Assembly: GCF_026340305.1 (NCBI RefSeq)
Contig: NZ_JAPEPI010000001.1
Span: 3,286,001 to 3,350,000 of the forward strand
Direction of reading: 5' to 3'
DNA: 64,000 nucleotides
Source of the DNA: Streptomyces sp. NBC_01381
GTDB taxonomy: Bacteria; Actinomycetota; Actinomycetes; Streptomycetales; Streptomycetaceae
In this document: positions 48,477 to 57,052 of the stretch, one piece after another
How the letters are laid out: every line of letters starts with the position of its first letter
Position numbering within the stretch: position 1 is the first letter of the stretch
The notes under the pieces: model-generated
Databases searched by the model: none
The model's input: only the letters and a program-made list of their open reading frames with translations
Told to the model about the DNA's origin: nothing
Translations under genes and position numbers: made by a program

Positions 48477-50099
48477 TCAGGACCGACCGCCTTGCCGGGG
48501 GCCGAGGGGGCGCAGGTCCACATCCTGTTGCCCCGACAGGGGTGCCGGCTCCTTCCACGGCTCAGGGGCCGTCCTGGGCAGCAGCACCTCCACCGCCGTT
48601 CCCTTGCCGCGCTGTCGCTGTGCCCACTCCTCGACCTCCTCGCGGCAGGCGAGGTCCAGATGGGAGACGGCGGTCAGGTCGAGTTGGACACCGGAGCGGG
48701 CCGACAGGGGTTCCAGCGTGGCGATGAGCTGGGGGAGCCGCAGGAAGGTGGCGTTGCCGCTCATCACGAGGAGTGCGCTGTCGCCTTCGGTGACGGTGTC
48801 CATGCGCACGCGCGACATCCTTACCGCCGCAAGCAGGATCGCCACCGCGACGCCGGCGAGCACGCCCTCCAGCAGGTTGCCGACCACGATGGCGCCCGTG
48901 GTGACGACCATGACGACGCCCTCGCCCCGGTCCTTGCGCCACATCTCGGGGAACTGGCCCGGGTCGAGCAGCTTCCAGCCGCTGTGCACCAGGATTCCGG
49001 CGAGTACGGACACCGGTATCAGCCCGAGCACTCCCGGAAGCAGCAGGCCGAAGCCGAGCAGCCAGGCGCCGTGCAGGACACGGGACACCTTGGTGGTGGC
49101 GCCCGCCTGGACGTTGGCCGAGCTGCGCGCGATGACGGCGGTGATCGGCAAGGCGCCGAGCGCGCCCGCGACGGCGTTGCCGACGCCCTGGGAGAACAGT
49201 TCGGGGTTGTACCGGGTACGCGGCCCGCTGTGCATCCGGTCCACGGCCGCGGCGCTGAACAGGCTCTCGGCGGAGGCGATCACGGTGAACGTCACCACGA
49301 CGCCGAGGACCGCCGGGTCCGCGAGCCCCGCGAACCGCTCTGGGCCCGGGATCAGTACGGCGTTCCCGAGGCTGCCGAAGTCGACGGTCTTCACGCCCAT
49401 CCCAAGGAGCGCTGTGAGCAGCGCGCCGAGGGCGACGGCGACGAGCGGCGCGGGCAGCGCGCCGAGCGGTTTTGGGACCTTCTTCCACAGTGCGCAGATG
49501 GTGACGGCGAGTGCCCCGAGCGCCAGGGCTTGGGTCGCGGACCGGTCGGCGAAGGTATCGGGGAACAGGGCGGGCAGTCCCGCGATGTTCTTGAGCGCGT
49601 TGCCGAGCTGGGCGTGATCGGTGAGGGCGTACAGCTGGCCGAGGATGAGCGGGAGTCCGATGCCGGCGAGCATGCCGCCGATCACCGACACCGGGATGGC
49701 CTGGAAGAAGCGGCCCGCCTTGAGGGCGCCGAGCACCATCTGGAGGAGGCCGGTGGCGAGCACGATCGGGCCCAGCATCTCCAGGCCGTGGTCGGTGACG
49801 GCCTCGAGTACCAGCGCGGCGAGTCCGGCGGCCGGCCCGCTGACCTGGAGGTTGCTGCCGGGCAGGAAGCCGACGACGAGGCCGCCGACGATTCCGGAGA
49901 TGATGCCGAGTGCCACCGGCACCCCGGAGGCGGCGGCGACGCCGATGCACAGGGGCAGCGCCACCAGGAACACGACGAGGGAGGCGACGACGTCGGTGGC
50001 GATCACACCTCCTGAGGGCGGCGGCGCGGATGTGCCCGGTCCTGCGGGCGCGCCCCGTCCTGCGGGAGCGGGGCGCTTGGCGTGCCGTCCGGAGCCCAT
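48477..50099 (-). CDS. SulP family inorganic anion transporter (probable bicarbonate)
   Basis: 540 residues. Ten or more membrane helices with SulP features: VVFLVALPLCIGVAAASGVPV near residue 40, QVSGPAAGLAALVLE near 85, FSQGVGNAVAGALGALPITAVIARSSANVQAG near 300, and a C-terminal STAS domain (about 430-510). Its start codon overlaps the carbonic anhydrase stop (TGATG), so they are translated together. That pairing suggests HCO3- transport (BicA-like); other anions are possible. Confidence 0.92.
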   Translation of the reverse strand: MGSGRHAKRPAPAGRGAPAGPGTSAPPPSGGVIATDVVASLVVFLVALPLCIGVAAASGVPVALGIISGIVGGLVVGFLPGSNLQVSGPAAGLAALVLEAVTDHGLEMLGPIVLATGLLQMVLGALKAGRFFQAIPVSVIGGMLAGIGLPLILGQLYALTDHAQLGNALKNIAGLPALFPDTFADRSATQALALGALAVTICALWKKVPKPLGALPAPLVAVALGALLTALLGMGVKTVDFGSLGNAVLIPGPERFAGLADPAVLGVVVTFTVIASAESLFSAAAVDRMHSGPRTRYNPELFSQGVGNAVAGALGALPITAVIARSSANVQAGATTKVSRVLHGAWLLGFGLLLPGVLGLIPVSVLAGILVHSGWKLLDPGQFPEMWRKDRGEGVVMVVTTGAIVVGNLLEGVLAGVAVAILLAAVRMSRVRMDTVTEGDSALLVMSGNATFLRLPQLIATLEPLSARSGVQLDLTAVSHLDLACREEVEEWAQRQRGKGTAVEVLLPRTAPEPWKEPAPLSGQQDVDLRPLGPRQGGRS

Positions 50100-50710
50100 C
50101 AGCCTTCCCCCGCAGACCAGTTGAGTATGTCGACCTCGCCCGTGTCGATCCGGTAGAACCAGCCGTGCAGCCGCACGTCACCCCGTTCGACGCCGGGCCG
50201 GACGGACGGATAGGTGGCGAGGGTGGTGAGCTGGGCGGCCACATGCCGGTGCACCAGGCGGGTCAGCGCCGGGTCGTATGCCGTCTCGGAAGAGCTGCCG
50301 GCCCCGGGACGGCCGAGGCCCAGTGAGGGCCGGGCGAGGTCCAGCCAGCGGCCGATACTCGGCAGCCCCGCGAGGTCGGTGCCGCTGACGAGGGCGTCGA
50401 GCGCCCCGCAGTGTGAGTGGCCGCAGACGACGATGTCGCGGACGCCGAGCACCTCCACGGCGTACGAGATGGTGGCGGCCTCGCTGCACGCCGGGCTGTG
50501 GTCGTACGGAGGCACGATGCTCCCGGCGGTGCGCAGTTCGAAGAGGTCGCCGGGTCCGGCACCCGTGATGTGGGCCGGGACCACCCGCGAGTCCGAGCAG
50601 GTGATGAACAGCGCCTGGGGTGCCTGGCCCTCGGCGAGCCTGCGATATTTGTCACTGTCGGCGCTCACGTGATGCCTGAACGACTGTGCACGCTCCAGTA
50701 GTTGCTGCAT
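50099..50710 (-). CDS. Beta-class carbonic anhydrase
   Basis: 203 residues from the ATG at 50710 (MQQLLERAQSFRHH). Zinc ligands are Cys in ITCSDSRVVP near residue 38, and His and Cys in VCGHSHCGAL near 92-96, giving the Cys2-His pattern of beta carbonic anhydrases with the Asp/Arg dyad in CSDSR. It interconverts CO2 and bicarbonate. It leads an operon with the SulP transporter and is divergent from the response regulator gene. Confidence 0.95.
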   Translation of the reverse strand: MQQLLERAQSFRHHVSADSDKYRRLAEGQAPQALFITCSDSRVVPAHITGAGPGDLFELRTAGSIVPPYDHSPACSEAATISYAVEVLGVRDIVVCGHSHCGALDALVSGTDLAGLPSIGRWLDLARPSLGLGRPGAGSSSETAYDPALTRLVHRHVAAQLTTLATYPSVRPGVERGDVRLHGWFYRIDTGEVDILNWSAGEG

Positions 50711-50889
50711 GGACGCGCTCCTTTCGTTTCGGGTGATCAGGACGCTAACCAGCGGCTTTGCGGCCACGGGAGGGCTCTGGCCGAGCGCTGGACGGACCTT
50801 GGCGAATTCCTGGGCCGCCCCTGTACTTGCCTTAACTCCTGTGCCGTCCGGGCCCGTTGGGGTGTGACGGCTGATGTACCTTCCGGGGC

Positions 50890-51603
50890 ATGCGAGTGCT
50901 CCTTGTGGAGGACGACGAGACGATCGCCGAGCCGCTGGCCGACGGTCTCGGCCGGTACGGCTTCACCGTCACGCGGTGTGCCACGGGCGCGGAGGCGCTG
51001 GGCACGCCGCCCGGCGACTTCGTGCTGCTCGACCTGGGGCTGCCGGACATGGACGGCATCGACGTGTGCCGCGGGCTGCGCCAGGTTTCCCCGGTGCCGA
51101 TCATCATGCTGACCGCGCGCGGCGGTGAGGCCGACCGCATCGTGGGCCTGGAACTCGGTGCGGACGACTACCTGGGGAAGCCGTTCTCGCTGCGCGAACT
51201 GGTTGCGCGGATGCGGGCGGTGACCCGGCGCACGGCCGCCCCGGCGCAGGCCTCGACCGCCGTACCGGCCCGGGCCCAGGCCCCTGCTCCCGTACCGGCA
51301 CCGCCCGGCCCCCTCGTCGCAGGACCGCTCACCGTCGACCGGCGCACTCGCCACGTGCACATGGCGGGCGAGGGCGTGGCCCTGACCCCGAAGGAGTTCG
51401 ACCTGCTGGCGCTGCTCATGCAGGACCCGGGCGCGGTGTTCCCGCGCAGACTGCTCCTGGAGGCGGTGTGGGAGGCGGATTTCTTCGGATCGACCAAGAC
51501 TCTCGATGTCCATGTGGCCGCACTGCGGCGGAAGTTGGGCGATTCCGCATGGATCGAAACGGTGCGCGGAGTGGGGTTCCGGTTGGTCGCGCCGGGCGGC
51601 TGA
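50890..51603 (+). CDS. OmpR-family response regulator
   Basis: 237 residues. Receiver domain (1-115) has acidic pair EDD near residue 7, phospho-acceptor Asp48 in LLDLGLPD, Thr in MLTARG and Lys in YLGKPFS near 98. A Pro/Ala-rich linker (about 125-145) leads to a winged-helix output domain with FDLLALLMQDPG and TLDVHVAALRRKLG near the end. The histidine kinase gene begins 13 nt downstream. It is divergent from the carbonic anhydrase/SulP operon, which is a plausible target. Confidence 0.95.
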   Translation: MRVLLVEDDETIAEPLADGLGRYGFTVTRCATGAEALGTPPGDFVLLDLGLPDMDGIDVCRGLRQVSPVPIIMLTARGGEADRIVGLELGADDYLGKPFSLRELVARMRAVTRRTAAPAQASTAVPARAQAPAPVPAPPGPLVAGPLTVDRRTRHVHMAGEGVALTPKEFDLLALLMQDPGAVFPRRLLLEAVWEADFFGSTKTLDVHVAALRRKLGDSAWIETVRGVGFRLVAPGG

Positions 51604-51616
51604 GGAGGCCAGGGAC

Positions 51617-53146
51617 GTGCGCTACCGCCTGCTGCGCAGCTACCTGATGCTTGCCGCGCTGGCCCTGATCGTGCTGGAACTGCCGCTCGGCCGCTTCTAC
51701 TTGCGCTCGGAGGAGACCCGGGCACTGGCCGCGCTGGAGCGCAATGCCGAGGTGCTTGCCGCCTACGCCGACCAGTTGATCGAGGCGCGCGCCCCGGACC
51801 GGCTGCCCGCCCTGGCCCGCGACACGGCGGGACGCATCGCCGGCGAAGTCGTCGTCGTGGACGCCCGGGGCCAGCTCCTGGCCGCCTCGCCGGGGTTCAG
51901 CGAGCGTGAGCGCCGGAAGCTGGCGCGGCAGCCCGAGATCGTCACGTCACTGGGCGGCGGCTTCACGGCGGGCGTACGCCATGGGTCGGCCGGGGGTGAA
52001 GCGGTCGTGCACCTGGCCGTGCCCACCCGCCCCGGCCCGGTGTCGCGCGGCGCGGTACGGATCACCGTGCCGCGTTCGCAGATCATGGTCGACAGCCATG
52101 CGGTGTGGCTGTATCTGGGGGCGGCCGGGGCAGGTGTCCTCGCAGTCGCCGCCGTGGTGGCGTTCGCCATGGCGCGCTGGATCAGCCGCCCGGTCCTTGC
52201 GCTCCAGGAGGCGGCGGCGCGGGTCGCGGCGGGTGGCGATCTTGTCGTGCCCGCCCGCCGGACAACCGGGCCGCCCGAGATCCGCCGGCTCACCGAGACG
52301 CTGCGCATGACCGCCCGGCGCCTGGGCCATCTCCTTGCCGCCCAGCGGGCCTTCGCGGGGGAAGCCTCCCACCAGCTCAAGACGCCGCTGGCGGCACTGC
52401 GGCTGCGCCTCGAGAACCTGGAACAGGACCTCGCGCCGCGCGCACGGCGGGACTTGGAGGCGGCCCTCGCGGAGACCGACCGTCTTGCCCGGACGGCGGA
52501 GACGCTCCTTGCCCTGTCCCGCCTGGAGGAGTCCGGCAGCGCGCCCGAACCGATCGTCGTGGACGCCGTCGTGGCCGAGCGCGTCGCTTCGTGGGCGCCG
52601 GTCGCGGCGGCATCCGGTGTCTGGCTGGTCGCGGCAGGCGAGGCGGCGGGCCGGGTCTGGGCGCTGCCGGGTGCGGTGGAGCAGATCCTCGACAATCTGC
52701 TGTCCAACGCCGTACGGGTCTGTCCGACGGGCGGCACGGTCACCGTCCGCACCCACGTCGTGCGCCCGCGCCACAGGCTGAGCCGGCGTGCCCGCCGTAG
52801 CCGCGGGACCCAGGAGGACGGCGCCCCGCCGCAGTTGGTCGAGCTGCATGTGGTCGACGAAGGGCCGGGGCTCTCGCCGGAGGAGCGCGAGCGTGCCTTC
52901 GACCGGTTCTGGCGGGCCTCGGACGCGCCCAAGGGCGGGTCCGGTCTGGGCCTGCCGCTCGTCCGGCGCCTGGCGCGGGCGGCGGGCGGTGACGCCCGCC
53001 TGGACCAGGCACCGGGTTCCGGGGTCGACGCGGCGGTGACTCTGGTCCGTGCGACGAGCGCCGTCACCTGGCGGCGGCGCGAGGACAGAGCGGCCACGGC
53101 GCACCCTGATGGCCGACGGGCCCGGCCGTGGGCGGCCAGGCCCTGA
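51617..53146 (+). CDS. Sensor histidine kinase
   Basis: 509 residues from a GTG at 51617, with GGAGG upstream. Two membrane helices (about 5-25 and 160-185) flank an extracellular sensor region; HAMP about 187-240; phospho-acceptor His in EASHQLKTPLAAL near residue 253; N box LDNLLSNAVRV, G boxes DEGPGLSPEE and GGSGLGLPLVRRLA. The kinase and the upstream regulator form one two-component system. The C-terminal 30 residues are a basic tail of no clear function. Confidence 0.93.
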   Translation: MRYRLLRSYLMLAALALIVLELPLGRFYLRSEETRALAALERNAEVLAAYADQLIEARAPDRLPALARDTAGRIAGEVVVVDARGQLLAASPGFSERERRKLARQPEIVTSLGGGFTAGVRHGSAGGEAVVHLAVPTRPGPVSRGAVRITVPRSQIMVDSHAVWLYLGAAGAGVLAVAAVVAFAMARWISRPVLALQEAAARVAAGGDLVVPARRTTGPPEIRRLTETLRMTARRLGHLLAAQRAFAGEASHQLKTPLAALRLRLENLEQDLAPRARRDLEAALAETDRLARTAETLLALSRLEESGSAPEPIVVDAVVAERVASWAPVAAASGVWLVAAGEAAGRVWALPGAVEQILDNLLSNAVRVCPTGGTVTVRTHVVRPRHRLSRRARRSRGTQEDGAPPQLVELHVVDEGPGLSPEERERAFDRFWRASDAPKGGSGLGLPLVRRLARAAGGDARLDQAPGSGVDAAVTLVRATSAVTWRRREDRAATAHPDGRRARPWAARP

Positions 53147-53217
53147 ATCCACCCCAGCTGAAGCAGGGGGATTCTTGGCTCACGCCGCCTGGCGCACCAC
53201 CGCACAGAGCTCTGGCG

Positions 53218-55512
53218 TCAGGCGACCGCGCTCAGCGTGTCCGCGAGGCGGCGCCGGGCCGCTCGCGACGCCGGGAGCGCGGCAAGGGCGGCGGCTCCAA
53301 GGACCGCGGCCGAGCCGAAGAGGATGAGCAGAGCGGGGGACGGCATCCGGGCGATGCCGGCGCCGATGCCGTTCGACCGGCCCTGGGCGTCGATCAGCCA
53401 GTGCGCCAGGGGCAGCCCGAGGGCCGTGCCGGTGAGCGCGGCGGCGAGGGCGGTGCACCCCGTCGCCGTCACCGCGACCGCCGTGATCTGCCGTGGCGAC
53501 AGGCCGATCGCCTTGAGGGCGAGCAGATCCCGTTCCCCCTCGCGCACCGTGCCGCCGATCGCGGTCAGCAGCTCGATGAGCCCGATCAGGGCGAGGACGG
53601 CGATCAGACCGATGACCACCGAGCGCAGGGGCGAGAGCCCGTCGGCCGGGTTGGTCACGGCCTGGACGTCGAGCTGTCCCCGCGAGGTCTTCGTCAGCTC
53701 GGCGCCGACCGCTGCGGGATCCGCGCCGGGGCGCAGCTGGAGCTGGTAGAGCGTGGGCCGGAGCTTCGGGTCGTTCTCCCGCAGCGTGTCGAGCGAGGTG
53801 GAGATGACCCGGCCGCTGTTCTCCGGCTCGATGTTGCGGCCCACGATGTGCAGGATCTGCGGGCGCCCGCCCACCGTCATCCGCACCCAGTCACCGACGC
53901 GTACGTCCAGTGCGTCGAGGAGCCCCTGTCCGGCCACCGCCTCGTCCGGGCCGCGCGCCGGGCGGCCCTCGGCCAGGGTGAAGGGGTACGGGTCCTGGTG
54001 CGTGCCCAGGCCGCGCAGCGCGATGGTGCCGGTCTGGCCGGGGACGAGGGCGGCCACCTCGATGCCTGGATGGACCCCGGTGACCTGCCGGTTTCCGGCG
54101 AGCAGATCCCGCGCCCCGGAGTCGGTCAGGTCCTCGTCGGCGCGGGCGGTGAGCGCCGCCGCGAGGCCCAGCTCCTGGGGCTTGTCGTGGAACCGGTCGA
54201 TGGTGGTCCAGGCGCTCAGCGCGACCACGATCAGCAGGAGCGGCAGGGCGAGGCGGGCGATCGCGGACAGAGAGCGCGGCCGCCGCGTGAACGCCTTGTG
54301 CCAGCCGAGGACCAGCGCGGGCGGCAGCCGCAGCCCCAGTGCCCCGCGCGCCACGCCGGACAGACGCCCGCCGGGCGCCACCGCGGCCCGCAGCACCGGC
54401 ACCGACGGCACCCGCCCGGCCCGCCACGCGGCGAGCCCCGTCATGGCCCCGATGAAGAGGACCACGGCGGCCGGCACCCCGAACAGGGCCGCCGTATGCT
54501 CCGGCAGCCCCTGCCACACGCCGACCGCGTCGCCGAGCCGCCCCGGGACGCGGCTGCCCAGGGTCTGGATGAGAGCCGTCGCCACCGCGGCGCCGAGCAG
54601 GGCGTACGCCAGATGCTGGACGAGGAAGCTGCGCACCACCTGGCCGGGGGTGAAGCCGATGGCCTTCAGGACCGAGATGTCGCGCAGATGGCCCCGGATA
54701 CGGGTGTCGATGGCGCCGTACACGGCAAGGGCGGCGGCCACCAGGGCGCCCAGGCCGAAGAGGCCGAGCACCTGGCCGAGCAGCCGGTTGCCGCCCTGGG
54801 CCTCCGCGCGTGCCTGCTGCCAGTGGGAGACCTGGGTGACCGCTCCGGCGCCCAGGGTCGTGACGGCGCGCTGCACCGCGTAGTCCGTGTCGCCGGGGTC
54901 GGCGAGGCGGAGGCCGACGACCTGGCCCGAGCGTCCTTCGGCCCGCTGCACGACGGACGGGGGAGCCCAGACGAGTCCGGACCGCTCCCCGGGGCTGTAG
55001 CCGGGCTCGGCGCTGTCGGCGACGCCGAGGACGGTCAGGGTGCGCGCGGTGCCGGGCAGCTTCAGGGTGTCGCCGGGCTCGGCCCACAGCGCACGGGCGA
55101 GGCCGTGTTCGAGGACGACGCCGTCCGGAGTGGCCGGGTCCAGCCAGCGGCCCGAGGTGAGCAGGGGGCGCCCGGTGGCGGGCGGTGCCCCGGTGGCTCC
55201 GCGCAGTTCGACGGAGGCACGGGCGCCGTGTGACTCGACGGCGGTCGCGGCGGTCCGGTACGGCCCGGAGACGGACTCGACGCCGCCGAGCCGGGCAAGG
55301 CGGCCCGCGTCGGTGTCGGCCCCGGTGTGGATCCACACATGGGCGCCCCGTGACTGGGTGAAGACGCGCTGCCAGGGGTTGGTGGCGTACCCGAAGAGCG
55401 CCGACGCAAGGAGCAGCGAGGCGACGATCCCGGCGGTGGCGAGCACGATGAACAGCGCCTCGCCACGGTGCGTCCGCAGATCGGCGTGCGCCCAGCGCAG
55501 GGTGGCCCGCAT
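53218..55512 (-). CDS. FtsX-like ABC transporter permease
   Basis: 764 residues. An N-terminal membrane helix (ALFIVLATAGIVASLLLASALFGY) precedes a large extracellular domain; two FtsX-type membrane clusters follow (about 260-400 with GAIDTRIRGHLRDISVLKAIGFTPGQVV, and about 620-764 with GGTVREGERDLLALKAIGLSPRQITAV). A second extracellular domain lies between. It pairs with the ATPase gene upstream to form an exporter or mechanotransmission complex, often for antibiotics or envelope substrates. It is convergent with the histidine kinase gene. Confidence 0.93.
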   Translation of the reverse strand: MRATLRWAHADLRTHRGEALFIVLATAGIVASLLLASALFGYATNPWQRVFTQSRGAHVWIHTGADTDAGRLARLGGVESVSGPYRTAATAVESHGARASVELRGATGAPPATGRPLLTSGRWLDPATPDGVVLEHGLARALWAEPGDTLKLPGTARTLTVLGVADSAEPGYSPGERSGLVWAPPSVVQRAEGRSGQVVGLRLADPGDTDYAVQRAVTTLGAGAVTQVSHWQQARAEAQGGNRLLGQVLGLFGLGALVAAALAVYGAIDTRIRGHLRDISVLKAIGFTPGQVVRSFLVQHLAYALLGAAVATALIQTLGSRVPGRLGDAVGVWQGLPEHTAALFGVPAAVVLFIGAMTGLAAWRAGRVPSVPVLRAAVAPGGRLSGVARGALGLRLPPALVLGWHKAFTRRPRSLSAIARLALPLLLIVVALSAWTTIDRFHDKPQELGLAAALTARADEDLTDSGARDLLAGNRQVTGVHPGIEVAALVPGQTGTIALRGLGTHQDPYPFTLAEGRPARGPDEAVAGQGLLDALDVRVGDWVRMTVGGRPQILHIVGRNIEPENSGRVISTSLDTLRENDPKLRPTLYQLQLRPGADPAAVGAELTKTSRGQLDVQAVTNPADGLSPLRSVVIGLIAVLALIGLIELLTAIGGTVREGERDLLALKAIGLSPRQITAVAVTATGCTALAAALTGTALGLPLAHWLIDAQGRSNGIGAGIARMPSPALLILFGSAAVLGAAALAALPASRAARRRLADTLSAVA

Positions 55513-55519
55513 GTCCTCA

Positions 55520-55648
55520 GCCCCTCGGCCCGAGAGCGCGTGCGGCGGGGCGGTGCGTGGGCAGCAACCCGCGTACGGCGCGAGGGCTTGTCGGCGGATG
55601 GCCGGGCACTGCGGGACGGCTCGTCGGCGGGTGGGCGTGCACGTGAGG
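55520..55648 (-). other. Spacer between ABC ATPase and permease with an imperfect direct repeat
   Basis: Nothing coding is credible. The segment holds an imperfect duplicate of GGCTTGTCGGCGG and GGCTCGTCGGCGG about 35 nt apart, with nearby GCGTGC runs. This wide spacing is unlike the tight overlap of PadR and ATPase and suggests a small later duplication. Confidence 0.4.
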
Positions 55649-56416
55649 TCAGTCCTTCAGTTCGAGCACGCCGGAGATGCCGGTGCCGCGCGGCAGTGCG
55701 CCGCCGAGCTCGGCGTCGTCGGCGATCCGGCCGTCGAAGAAGCTGATGACGCGGTCCGCGGAGCTCGCGAGCCGTGCGTCATGGGTGACGAGCACAATCG
55801 TCTGACCGCGCTGGTGGAAGCGGGACAGCAGGCGCATCACCTCGCGCGTCCCCTTGCTGTCCAGGCTGCCCGCGGGCTCGTCGGCCAGGAGCAGGGAAGG
55901 GTGGTTGACCAGGGCGCGGGCCAGCGCGACGCGCTGCTGCTCGCCGCCGGACAGCTCGCCCGGCATGCTGCGCTCCTTGCCCTGGAGGCCGAGCTCGGCC
56001 AGGAGCTCCTCGCGCTCGGCGCGCGCCTGTTTCGGCGAGGTCCCGGCGAGCAGCGCGGGCAGCTCCACATTGTCGGCGACCGACAGATTGGAGACGAGGT
56101 TGAAGAACTGGAAGACGATGCCGATCCGGCGTCTGCGCTCCACCGCCCAGCGCGCCTCGCTGTAGGAGTCGGTGGACTCGCCGTCCAGGCGGATGCTGCC
56201 GCTGTCCGGCCGCTGGAGCCCGCCGAGCAGATGCAGCAGGGTCGACTTCCCGGCGCCGGAGGGCCCGGTGACGGCGACGAACTCGCCCTGCCGTATGCAG
56301 AGATCGACACCGCGTACGGCAGGGGCGGGCGCGCCCTCGCCGTAGTGGGTCTTGACCAGGCCCTCGGCCTCGAGGAGGGGAGGCAGGGGAGACGGCGTGG
56401 AGGGACGGTCGTTCAC
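55649..56416 (-). CDS. ABC transporter ATP-binding protein (MacB/LolD type)
   Basis: 255 residues from a GTG at 56416 overlapping the PadR stop by one base (TAGTG). Walker A GPSGAGKST near residue 52, Q-loop FQFFNLVSN near 98, signature LSGGEQQRVALARAL near 153, Walker B LLLADEPAGSLD near 174, switch His in VTHD near 208. The sequence type pairs with FtsX-like permeases. It forms an operon with the PadR regulator and the permease. Confidence 0.95.
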   Translation of the reverse strand: MNDRPSTPSPLPPLLEAEGLVKTHYGEGAPAPAVRGVDLCIRQGEFVAVTGPSGAGKSTLLHLLGGLQRPDSGSIRLDGESTDSYSEARWAVERRRRIGIVFQFFNLVSNLSVADNVELPALLAGTSPKQARAEREELLAELGLQGKERSMPGELSGGEQQRVALARALVNHPSLLLADEPAGSLDSKGTREVMRLLSRFHQRGQTIVLVTHDARLASSADRVISFFDGRIADDAELGGALPRGTGISGVLELKD

Positions 56417-56928
56417 TACTGTTCCTCCAGCTCTTCCTGGCACCGCTCGAGCCAGTCGAGGTCGGCCTGCAGATGCAGCATGGCGCCCTCGATCAGCAGT
56501 TGGGAGATGCGGTTGTCCCGGTTCTCGGCCGCGGACAGCTTCGACAGATCGCGCATGGTGTTCAGGTACTGGCGCCGCTGTTTGTTTATCAGGGCGATCT
56601 GGTCGGCGAGGCCGGTCCGCGGGGCGAGCGCGAGCTTCATGAAGAACTCGTCCCGCACCCGCGGCTCGTCCGCCGTCTCCTCGTACCAGGCGTGCAGCGC
56701 TTCCCGCCCGGCGTCGGTGAGGTGGTAGATCTTCTTGTTGGGCCGGCTCGACTGCTCGACTTCCTCGCCCTCGATCAGTCCCGACTTCTCGAGGCGGCCG
56801 AGCGTCACATAGATCTGGCCGACGTTCGGCTGAGGGTACGCGGAGCCGAGGAGTTGCTCAAGGTCCTGCTTGAGCTCGTAGCCGTGGGCCGGGCCTCGCG
56901 CCAGGAGAGCAAGGAGGGGCAGCCGCAC
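56416..56928 (-). CDS. PadR family transcriptional regulator
   Basis: 170 residues from a GTG at 56928, with GGAGGAG upstream. The winged-helix part (about 1-85) contains LLALLARGPAHGYELKQDLEQL and VGQIYVTLGRLEKSGLIEGEEV; a C-terminal dimerisation helix region (about 90-170) follows. PadR repressors commonly sense drugs or phenolics and control adjacent exporters, fitting the downstream ATPase and permease. An inverted repeat lies just upstream. Confidence 0.95.
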   Translation of the reverse strand: MRLPLLALLARGPAHGYELKQDLEQLLGSAYPQPNVGQIYVTLGRLEKSGLIEGEEVEQSSRPNKKIYHLTDAGREALHAWYEETADEPRVRDEFFMKLALAPRTGLADQIALINKQRRQYLNTMRDLSKLSAAENRDNRISQLLIEGAMLHLQADLDWLERCQEELEEQ

Positions 56929-56981
56929 TCGTGCTCTCCTCCTCGCATCCTCGTATTGTGCTCCAGGCCCTAGTATCGCCC

Positions 56982-56996
56982 ATACCTAACGGGTAT
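56982..56996. promoter_or_regulatory. Inverted repeat ATACC-N5-GGTAT, candidate PadR operator
   Basis: The perfect 5-bp arms (56982-56986 and 56992-56996) are separated by TAACG, in the divergent region between padR-type and solute-binding genes. A TATACA hexamer (56994-56999) overlaps it and could be a -10 for rightward transcription. Confidence 0.5.
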
Positions 56997-57052
56997 ACAT
57001 GGCCCCTGACGCATGGCGAAGGTGCCGGGCGCCGGTGTACAGGGAGGAACCT

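Noticed and set aside
53128..55233. Long plus-strand frame over the FtsX permease
   Set aside because: It lacks membrane segments and family motifs; the minus strand encodes a clear FtsX permease.
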